Source: Planctomycetota bacterium (GTDB taxonomy: Bacteria > Planctomycetota > Planctomycetia > Planctomycetales > Planctomycetaceae). From it: DNA of 5,354 nucleotides. The position numbers and the translations under genes were made by a program. The DNA is taken from NCBI GenBank assembly GCA_023429275.1, contig JAEYWB010000654.1, forward strand, positions 1 to 5,354, given 5' to 3'. The stretch's first letter is position 1. Each line of letters opens with the position of its first letter. This document shows positions 1 through 5,354 of this stretch, in pieces. The notes under the pieces are model-generated. The model did not search any database. It was not told where the DNA came from and worked only from the letters and a program-made list of their open reading frames with translations.

Positions 1-877
1 GAGCGACATCGACGATCACCCCGACTCGGTTCATCTCGGCCACCGCCATCCGGCCGAGGTCGCTCAGGCCGCCGTTGGCCAGCTCGGCGCACCCGTCCCC
101 GAGCATGTTCCGGCGGTTGTACGTCATATGCATCATGCGGATGCCGAGCTGGTAAAACAGCCGGATCGCGCCGAGTTCCTCCTCCGCGGTCGCCCACTGC
201 TGCGGAAGCGGGATGCCGTTTCCCGTGAGGTACAGGACGTGCCGCCCCTCTTTCTTGGCGGCCACGATCTCGTCGGGACGCGTCGCGCGAACGAGCGTCC
301 CCCTGAGCATGTCGGTGAGATAAGTGAACCGCGCGAGGCGCTTCAGCAGGACGAGCGGGTCCTGGCTCTCTTCGCCGGCATTCTGGAAAATCGCCGTCAC
401 GCCGCTGCACGCCATCGCCTCGGCGAACTCTTCTCGCTCCGCGGCAATCGTCGCCGCGCGGATCATCCCCATTTCCTCACGGGCGTCCTGCATCTCGGCG
501 TCCGAGGCTTTGGCACCGTCGAGAGTCTTCAGAGCGTCCCCGTCGACCGCGGCTCGGGGAGCGAAGCCGTAAGCGTCGAAGACCACGCTTTCCTGGTGCA
601 GTGCCAGTCCCCGTTCGAGTTCGGCCTGGGCGGGTTTCAGGATGGCAAGGGCGGCGTCCCGAGCCCGCGCGATTGAGGCGTGAGAGGTCGACATCAGCGG
701 ACTGCGCTCGGGCCGGCTCGAGCCCGAGGGCCCCTCCGCCCGGCTCGGAGGAGCCGCTGCTCCGAGCAGGCTCGCCGCGGCGGCTGTGCCGGTCGCTGCC
801 CTGAGGAACTCGCGGCGAGGAAGAGCGGGCCTGTTGCTCGGGGGCGGAGAAATTGAAGAGGTCGAGGCGTCGTTCAT
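1..877 (-). CDS. Tat-exported peptidase family M19 (membrane dipeptidase) homologue, C-terminus outside the window
   Basis: This open frame reads leftward off the window edge and gives 292 residues from an ATG at 875-877, with no stop. A Tat signal lies at residues 20-47: PRREFLRAA, an alanine-rich hydrophobic stretch, and a probable cleavage near SRA-E. Export to the periplasm or cell surface is therefore likely. Residues 239-292 match the M19 core: RLFYQLGIRMMHMTYNRRN, then GDGCAELANGGLSDLGR and AEMNRVGVIVDVA. Known M19 enzymes are TIM-barrel, two-zinc dipeptidases. Here the metal-binding segment (usually like VDGHNDLP) reads FDAYGFAP at residues 100-107, so His and Asp are replaced by Tyr and Phe. 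The bridging Glu region (usually like GVEGGH) reads YLTGNG at 216-221. Dipeptidase activity is thus doubtful, although the family assignment is good. No strong Shine-Dalgarno precedes the ATG; an in-frame GTG at 887-889 is an alternative start. The gene is divergent from the sialidase. Confidence 0.85.
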   Translation of the reverse strand, partial: MNDASTSSISPPPSNRPALPRREFLRAATGTAAAASLLGAAAPPSRAEGPSGSSRPERSPLMSTSHASIARARDAALAILKPAQAELERGLALHQESVVFDAYGFAPRAAVDGDALKTLDGAKASDAEMQDAREEMGMIRAATIAAEREEFAEAMACSGVTAIFQNAGEESQDPLVLLKRLARFTYLTDMLRGTLVRATRPDEIVAAKKEGRHVLYLTGNGIPLPQQWATAEEELGAIRLFYQLGIRMMHMTYNRRNMLGDGCAELANGGLSDLGRMAVAEMNRVGVIVDVA

Positions 878-1019
878 CCTGGGGCTCACGCGAAGTTCCA
901 ATGCAAAAGGGGGTGGCTCGATTGTGATCGTCCGTTCGCGGCACGACGGGCCAGGGCGCGGACCGTCTTGCAATCGTGTGGGCGTCGCGTTTCCATAGCG
1001 AGTCGAATTCCCTGCTTCC

Positions 1020-1023
1020 GGAG
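1020..1023 (+). promoter_or_regulatory. Ribosome binding site of the sialidase gene
   Basis: GGAG (within CGGAGA at 1019-1024) sits seven bases before the ATG at 1031. It decides the start: the same frame is open further upstream to a TTG at 968, but the ATG at 1031 has this site and begins directly with a signal peptide. Confidence 0.7.
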
Positions 1024-1030
1024 ATTCGGC

Positions 1031-2230
1031 ATGCGCCCGCTGTGGATCCTACTTTTCTTCGTCGCTTCCATCACATCATCGCCCCTGCCGGCCGGGGAGC
1101 CGAGCTTTCGGCAGGCGGATCTCTTCACCGCTGGCGAGGCGGGTTACAAGCTGTACCGCATTCCCGGCCTCGTCGTGACGAAGCAGGGGACGGTCCTGGC
1201 CTACTGCGAGGCGCGGCGAAGCGACAAGGGGGACTGGGGGACGATCGATATCCAGCTGCGGCGCAGCACGGACGGCGGAACGACCTGGTCCTCACCGGTC
1301 AGCATCGCCGATGTCCCGGGGCCCAGGACGAAGAACCCGGTCGCGGTTGCCCAGAAACTCGCGACGACCGGAGAAGTGACCTACAACAACCCCGTGATGA
1401 TCGTCGATCGAAGGAGCGGCGCGGTCCACCTCCTCTTCTGCCTCGAGTATATGCGGTGCTTCCATGCTCGCAGCGAGGACGACGGGCAGACCTTCTCCAG
1501 GCCTGTCGAGATCACCGCCGCATTCGACGCTTTCCGGCCGGAGTACGATTGGAAAGTCCTGGCGACCGGGCCCTCGCACGCGATTCAGCTTTCCACAGGA
1601 CGTCTGGTCGTTCCGGTCTGGCTGTCGCTCGGAACAGGGGGGCATGCCCACCGTCCTTCCGTCACGTCGACAATCTACAGCGACGACGGCGGCGCCTCGT
1701 GGAAACGTGGCGAGATCGCCGTCCCCAACACCGCCGAATGGGTCAATCCGAACGAGACCGTCATTGCCGAACTGGCGGATGGCCGCGTCATGCTGAACAC
1801 CCGAAGTGAATCGAAAGATCATCGCCGGCTCGTGACGACCAGTCCCGACGGAGCGACGAAGTGGACGACGCCGCGATTCGACGACGAGCTGCTCGAGCCC
1901 GTCTGCATGGCCAGCCTCGTCCGGCTGACCGGGCGGGAGTCTGACAGGACCCGGCTGCTGTTCGCCAACCCCGCGACCGTTGACGTGCGGAAGAAGGTCA
2001 CCGTGCGGCTGAGTTACGACGAGGGGGAGACCTGGCCTGTCTCCCGGATGGTCGAGGAGGGATTCAGCGGTTACTCGGACATGGCCGTCCTGCCGACCGG
2101 CGAGATCCTGATCCTCTACGAGCGTGGCAGCCTCGACAACAAGAACCCGTACAAGACCGGTTCGCTGGCGCTCGCCCGCTTTAACCTGGAATGGCTCTCG
2201 CAAGGGAAAGATCAGCTCCCTGCGAAATAG
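1031..2230 (+). CDS. Secreted exo-alpha-sialidase (neuraminidase), GH33 type, BNR/Asp-box protein
   Basis: This 399-residue protein is a six-bladed beta-propeller sialidase, expected to release terminal sialic acid (or a related nonulosonic acid such as KDN) from glycans outside the cytoplasm. Residues 1-21 form a Sec signal peptide (MRPLWILLFFVAS, cleavage probably after LPA). The YRIP motif at 42-45 supplies the first arginine of the triad, R43. The EARR segment (60-63) is followed by D68, the likely acid/base Asp (D65 is the alternative). E242, in NPNET, and R258, in LNTR, are 16 residues apart. R320 and the nucleophile candidate Y348 (GYSD) are 28 apart. Both spacings match characterised bacterial sialidases. 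Five Asp boxes are visible: STDGGTTW (79-86), SEDDGQTF (148-155), SDDGGASW (217-224), SPDGATKW (271-278) and SYDEGETW (328-335). No extra carbohydrate-binding or anchoring domain is seen. The exact substrate cannot be told from sequence. Its 3' end converges on the kinase-like gene. Confidence 0.93.
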   Translation: MRPLWILLFFVASITSSPLPAGEPSFRQADLFTAGEAGYKLYRIPGLVVTKQGTVLAYCEARRSDKGDWGTIDIQLRRSTDGGTTWSSPVSIADVPGPRTKNPVAVAQKLATTGEVTYNNPVMIVDRRSGAVHLLFCLEYMRCFHARSEDDGQTFSRPVEITAAFDAFRPEYDWKVLATGPSHAIQLSTGRLVVPVWLSLGTGGHAHRPSVTSTIYSDDGGASWKRGEIAVPNTAEWVNPNETVIAELADGRVMLNTRSESKDHRRLVTTSPDGATKWTTPRFDDELLEPVCMASLVRLTGRESDRTRLLFANPATVDVRKKVTVRLSYDEGETWPVSRMVEEGFSGYSDMAVLPTGEILILYERGSLDNKNPYKTGSLALARFNLEWLSQGKDQLPAK

Positions 2231-2286
2231 ACGCCAGCCCCGGCCCCCCGAGCTTGTCTGCCTTTCCGGATTCCACGGTCGCCGAC
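2231..2286. other. Short convergent spacer without a clear terminator
   Basis: Only 56 bases separate the stop codons of the sialidase and the kinase-like gene. I see no strong stem-loop and no T-run on either strand, so transcripts from the two sides may overlap here or end by a factor-dependent route. Confidence 0.5.
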
Positions 2287-4533
2287 TCAGAACGGCGAAT
2301 CGCCGATCCCAGGGAGAGTTTCGTCGGGCAGCGGGACCGTGAGGCCGGTCAGTCGCTGGGCATCCCAGGGATCGTCCGAGCCGCCGGCGAACTGCAGGTC
2401 GTCAAAAATGACGCCGTCGATCTGAAGCCGATCGCTCGGCCAGGGAACGGGCGATCCCTCGGGATCGCGCCCCGCGACAACGGGCGTTCCGATCGCGACC
2501 ACTGTCGATCGCCCCTCGAACGCGATGGAGCGATCTGACTTCCAGCCCTGTGGAGGATGTTCGGCTTCGTACTCAAAGAGAGCCGCGTCCCGGATTCCGA
2601 AGACGGAGCGGTCGGCGGTGACCTTCCACCGTGTGGATGAGCCGGCGGCAGTTCGCAGCAGCGGGCACTCCCCGCGGAGCGTCGTTCCGCGAAGATGGAT
2701 CGTTCGAGGGGCGGGTGAGGCGGAGCGGCCGGTGGCGATGGTGAGGAGCTCTCCGTTCCCCGATTTCAGAACATTGCCGATCGCCGCATTGCCATGCGCG
2801 GCCGGGATCTCGATACCCCGAAGAGTCCCGAGAAAGGCGCTGTCCTTGACCAGTACGCGAGCCTCGGCTGTCGGGGAACTGTCGATGAGCGACCACCGAA
2901 TCGCGGTCACCGGATCGTGCTGGCGCCCGCTCTCCCCCGAATTCTCGAATCGGCAGTCCTGAATCTGCACGAGCTGGGCACCGACCGCCAGCAGTGAGTC
3001 CGTCGCCTGATCGCCGGGAACAGGACTGACCGGAGGCTTCCGGCGGAAGTCGACACCCGAGATCAGGACCCGCTCGCCCCACACTTCCAGGGGCGCGTTG
3101 TCGATCTCGATGACCGGACGGATGCCGGCAGCCCCACGGATCACGAGCGGTCCAACGGCTGAGATCTTCGCCCCCTTCCAGGGGCCGGCGTGTTCGAGCA
3201 CGATCTGACCGTCGCGCGGCTTCGGCCACGCCGGGGCTTCATTCGCCGTGGTCGCCGCTGGAGAGACAACCGTGTGAGGCGAAGGAAGGCTGAGGGTCTC
3301 CGGACTGCGGCTCGAGTTCCGGATGACTCCAATGACCGTCCCCAGCCCGATCACGCAGCAGACCGCCAGCCCCGCCGAGCGAATGGCGGACGTTCCGCGT
3401 GCCGGCGGCGTTCTTCGCGCGTTTGACGCGGGCCAGGTCGTCTGTCGGGGGAATGGCTTTCGTCGGAGGCTCTTCGTGAGGCGGTCCAGGGCTGCGTCCG
3501 CTCCCTCCGGCCGGCGAGCGGGATCGCGCTCGACGAGGCCTCCGATCAGCTCGGCGAGCGCCGCGGGGGTCTCCGGAGCCCAGGTGCGGATATCGGCGAT
3601 CGTTCGCTTCTGATGCGCGATCAGCTTGGCAATGGGATCAGCGGTCGGATGGGGAGGACGTCCCGCCAGAAGTTGCCAGAGGAGGCAGCCGAGGGAGTAG
3701 AGGTCGCCTTGAGGTGTCCGAGTCCCTTGCGGACCGATCGTCTCCGGAGCGACGACATCGAGGCTGTCGAGGGGCCATTCATCGTGAATCGAGACCTGCG
3801 GCCGGACAACCGCCGCCAGCGCCGGGTTCGCGACGGCGACCAGCTCTCCTCTCCCCCAGCCGCGCTTCCCGTGATCGAGCAAGACGTTTCGGAGCCGGAG
3901 ATCGCCGTGGATCTCTCCGACGCTGTGAAGGCCGGCAAGGGCCGAGAGGAGACGCCTGCCGATTTCGACGACGAGCATCCCTTCCAACCGGCCGCGGCGA
4001 ACGAGGATGTCATGAAGCGTCGAGCCGGGGCACTGCTCCGACACAACGTACAGACCTGTTTCGTCCTGTCCGCATTCGAGCGGAGAGCGCAGTCCTTCGC
4101 TTCGAATGGACTTCATCCGCTCGATCGCTTCGGTCAGCCGCGGGAGGCGCCGCGCACCCTCGGCAGCGGAGAGCCGAAACCGCGACAGCATCTTCAGACC
4201 CGGCTCGCCTGCGGCGCGGGCTCGAAAGAGTTCGGGGAAACCATCCGAGTCGATGCGGTCAACCAGCAGCCAGCGCCCGGCGCGGATGGACGGCCCCTCC
4301 GCACGTTCGAGGGCACGGGCCTGGAACGGGGTCAGGACCCTGGCCTGGACGAGAGCGTCGAGCCAGACGGAGTCGAAGAGGGGAAGGTCCCGCGCGAGCT
4401 GACCGAGATACCGCCGACAACTCCGGATCTCCCGGTCGGAGGCGAGGCCCAGGTCGTTCAGCCGCTGAAGCAGCTCGGGGGAAGGGGCGTCCACGGAATC
4501 GTTGTCGTCCTTGACGGAAAGCCGGCCGGGCAT
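2287..4533 (-). CDS. Predicted Ser/Thr pseudokinase with one membrane helix and a C-terminal beta-helix-like domain
   Basis: The protein has 748 residues from the ATG at 4531-4533. The frame also allows a TTG at 4557, adding eight residues; an in-frame TGA at 4564-4566 sets the limit. Neither start has a convincing Shine-Dalgarno. Residues 16-80 are a helical module with VLTPFQARAL, as found before many planctomycete Ser/Thr kinase domains. The kinase fold spans about 87-355: LKML with candidate beta-3 Lys K114, IHGDLRLRN (208-216, catalytic Asp D211 and N216 kept), APE (262-264), DLYSLG (277-282) and ERDPARRP (335-342). The glycine loop is degraded to DSDGFP (95-100), and DFG is replaced by NPA (236-238), so the Mg-binding Asp is absent. 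A membrane helix lies at about 386-404; basic residues before it suggest the kinase is cytoplasmic. Residues 441-748 alternate short beta-strands (ISGVDFRR, VQIQDCRFENSG, VLVKDSAFLG), like a right-handed parallel beta-helix, probably extracytoplasmic. A signalling or scaffolding role is inferred; no partner is adjacent. Confidence 0.85.
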   Translation of the reverse strand: MPGRLSVKDDNDSVDAPSPELLQRLNDLGLASDREIRSCRRYLGQLARDLPLFDSVWLDALVQARVLTPFQARALERAEGPSIRAGRWLLVDRIDSDGFPELFRARAAGEPGLKMLSRFRLSAAEGARRLPRLTEAIERMKSIRSEGLRSPLECGQDETGLYVVSEQCPGSTLHDILVRRGRLEGMLVVEIGRRLLSALAGLHSVGEIHGDLRLRNVLLDHGKRGWGRGELVAVANPALAAVVRPQVSIHDEWPLDSLDVVAPETIGPQGTRTPQGDLYSLGCLLWQLLAGRPPHPTADPIAKLIAHQKRTIADIRTWAPETPAALAELIGGLVERDPARRPEGADAALDRLTKSLRRKPFPRQTTWPASNARRTPPARGTSAIRSAGLAVCCVIGLGTVIGVIRNSSRSPETLSLPSPHTVVSPAATTANEAPAWPKPRDGQIVLEHAGPWKGAKISAVGPLVIRGAAGIRPVIEIDNAPLEVWGERVLISGVDFRRKPPVSPVPGDQATDSLLAVGAQLVQIQDCRFENSGESGRQHDPVTAIRWSLIDSSPTAEARVLVKDSAFLGTLRGIEIPAAHGNAAIGNVLKSGNGELLTIATGRSASPAPRTIHLRGTTLRGECPLLRTAAGSSTRWKVTADRSVFGIRDAALFEYEAEHPPQGWKSDRSIAFEGRSTVVAIGTPVVAGRDPEGSPVPWPSDRLQIDGVIFDDLQFAGGSDDPWDAQRLTGLTVPLPDETLPGIGDSPF

Positions 4534-4592
4534 CCTGCCACTGCGACCGCGGCGCAAAGTGTCTCATGTCAACGGATTCTGAACAAGAGGAG

Positions 4593-4702
4593 CCGCCGTT
4601 GCCCACGTCGGGAACAGCGGCGGATTCGCTCGAACCTTGTCGGTGCGAGCGCCGTCTGTTGAGAATCGGACGCCCCGTGTCGTCGCTCTCTGGCGGGGCG
4701 TC
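4593..4702. other. Three consecutive stem-loops in the divergent spacer
   Basis: The spacer between the kinase-like gene and the DinB gene (4534-4764) has no convincing gene. It holds three predicted hairpins in a row. The first (4593-4623) pairs CCGCCG with CGGCGG and has an inner TT/AA and CCC/GGG extension. The second (4627-4651) pairs CGCTCG with CGAGCG around a 13-base loop. The third (4669-4702) pairs GACGCCCCG with CGGGGCGTC, nine perfect pairs around a 16-base loop. None is followed by a T-run. They could belong to the 5' leader of either flanking gene, mark protein binding sites, or be chance structures favoured by high G+C. Confidence 0.4.
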
Positions 4703-4764
4703 ACTTCCTCCCTCCCGACGAACAACCCGTGGACGCTCCCTCTCCCCTCCCCCTTCCGTCGGCG

Positions 4765-5301
4765 ATGACGCCGATTCTTCGGCTTCATCAGCACCGGATG
4801 TGGGTCACTCACCGGCTTCTCGAGGCCGCCGCGTCTCTCACCGAGACGCAGCTGCGGCAGTCGTTTGCGATCGGGCAGGGATCGATCTGGAAAACGCTGC
4901 TGCACCTCCAGGCGGCGGAGTACGTCTGGCTCAAGACCCTCGGCGGGGATGAGACGGCTCTCTTCCCGGGGGACCGTCCGGGCCGGCTCCCCGGGAACCA
5001 GGAGGGGGAAAGAGCGATCGTGACGCTCGACGAACTCGCGGCCCGCTGGCGGGGACTCGACGCCGAATGGCAGCAGACGCTCGAGGCGATGACGCCGGAC
5101 TCTCTGCTGGAGAAGATCTACCGGGTCAGCACGAGCTCCGGACACGGAATCCGGTTTGGCACGACCCGGCTCGACATCCTGCTGCACGTCTGCACGCACG
5201 CGCAGTACACGGTGGCCCAATTGGTCAACATGCTCCGCCAGGCGGGAGCGTCGTCGCTCCCCGACGTGATGCTGATCACGCTCGCGAGGTCCGGGCGATA
5301 G
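4765..5301 (+). CDS. DinB-family four-helix-bundle metal-binding protein
   Basis: This 178-residue protein has the length and pattern of the DinB/YfiT-like superfamily: a four-helix bundle binding one divalent metal through three histidines. The candidate ligands are H47 (KTLLHLQAAEYVWL) and the pair H141/H145 (LLHVCTHAQYTVAQL), followed by the usual glutamines Q147 and Q152. It starts with the typical short helix MTPILRLHQHRMWV, in which members gather around an 'RLLEAAASL' segment. No signal peptide or membrane helix is seen, so it is probably cytoplasmic. Some relatives are thiol-dependent transferases (for example bacillithiol or mycothiol enzymes), but many have no known reaction and I cannot assign one. 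The ATG at 4765 is preferred; an in-frame GTG at 4729 would add 12 low-complexity residues encoded by a pyrimidine tract. No Shine-Dalgarno is evident before either start. The gene stands alone on its strand, divergent from the kinase-like gene. Confidence 0.87.
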   Translation: MTPILRLHQHRMWVTHRLLEAAASLTETQLRQSFAIGQGSIWKTLLHLQAAEYVWLKTLGGDETALFPGDRPGRLPGNQEGERAIVTLDELAARWRGLDAEWQQTLEAMTPDSLLEKIYRVSTSSGHGIRFGTTRLDILLHVCTHAQYTVAQLVNMLRQAGASSLPDVMLITLARSGR

Positions 5302-5340
5302 GACCGAGGGTCAGAGACTTCTGAGAACCCTCAACAGGTC
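5302..5340. terminator. Hairpin just after the DinB gene, possible terminator
   Basis: Immediately after the DinB stop, GACC (5302-5305) and GAGGGT (5306-5311) pair with ACCCTC (5327-5332) and GGTC (5337-5340). An inner CAGA/TCTG stem (5312-5315 with 5320-5323) closes on a GACT loop. That is 14 pairs in total, interrupted by two small one-sided bulges (AGA and AACA). No T-run follows on either strand, so it is not a classical intrinsic terminator, but its place suits an end signal between convergent genes. Confidence 0.4.
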
Positions 5341-5354
5341 GGCCCGCTGCACCT
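5311..5354 (-). CDS. Possible C-terminal end of a further gene running in from the right edge
   Basis: On the minus strand one frame is open from the window edge to a TGA at 5311-5313 and encodes VQRADLLRVLRSL. This would form an amphipathic C-terminal helix, a common way for planctomycete proteins (for example those ending in a cytochrome c-like domain) to finish. Thirteen codons are too few to prove coding or to name a family. If real, the gene converges on the DinB gene with a nine-base gap and overlaps the hairpin there. Confidence 0.25.
   Translation of the reverse strand, partial: VQRADLLRVLRSL

Noticed and set aside
128..676. Plus-strand open frames opposite the M19 homologue
   Set aside because: The minus strand carries an uninterrupted frame with a Tat signal and an M19 core; the plus-strand translations show no family features.
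968..996. TTGCAA followed 17 bases later by TTCCAT as a sigma-70 type promoter for the sialidase
   Set aside because: The -10 match is poor, and a chance match of this quality is expected in 153 bases.
1292..2203. Minus-strand open frame (303 codons) opposite the sialidase
   Set aside because: The sialidase strand has a full set of family motifs; the opposing translation has none and no plausible start context.
3613..4662. Long plus-strand open frame (349 codons) opposite the kinase-like gene
   Set aside because: It lies antisense to the kinase domain, has arginine- and proline-rich composition without recognisable motifs, and is what a high-G+C gene produces on its opposite strand.
4566..4952. 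Plus-strand frame starting in the divergent spacer and running into the DinB gene in another frame
   Set aside because: It overlaps the DinB N-terminus out of frame, is low in complexity and rich in Ser/Arg/Pro, and has no recognisable motif or good ribosome binding site.
4564..5220. Minus-strand open frame (218 codons) opposite the DinB gene
   Set aside because: Antisense to a clear DinB-family protein with all three metal histidines; the translation is arginine-rich and unrecognisable.
1..5354. CRISPR arrays, tRNA or rRNA genes, insertion sequences, attachment sites
   Set aside because: I saw no regularly spaced repeats, no RNA-gene signatures, no transposase-like frames and no terminal inverted repeats.

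Overview
The window is about two thirds G+C. It carries four clear protein genes plus a possible tail of a fifth, with every neighbouring pair on opposite strands. The gene families point to a member of the Planctomycetota: a Tat-exported family M19 (membrane dipeptidase) homologue, a secreted GH33-type sialidase, a large membrane-bound kinase-like protein whose N-terminal module has the 'LTPFQA' motif common in planctomycete Ser/Thr kinases, and a DinB-family protein. This placement is inferred from gene content and protein style, not from a marker gene.

Layout. Positions 1-877 (minus) hold the N-terminal 292 residues of the M19 homologue; its C-terminus lies beyond the left edge. A 153-base divergent spacer separates it from the sialidase (1031-2230, plus), which has a good ribosome binding site. 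The sialidase converges, across 56 bases, on the kinase-like gene (2287-4533, minus). A 231-base divergent spacer with three consecutive stem-loops follows, then the DinB gene (4765-5301, plus). A hairpin and a possible C-terminal tail of another minus-strand gene finish the window.

How the genes relate. No operon is visible: each gene must be transcribed from its own promoter, and the two convergent junctions are tight. M19 homologue and sialidase share a divergent spacer and both are exported, so co-regulation is possible but not shown. The two most interesting proteins are degenerate versions of enzyme families. The M19 homologue lacks the His-x-Asp metal pair and apparently the bridging Glu. 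The kinase-like protein has lost the DFG Asp and the glycine-rich loop, and it is fused through one membrane helix to a beta-helix-like outer domain. Sialidase and DinB protein, in contrast, keep all the residues expected of working family members.
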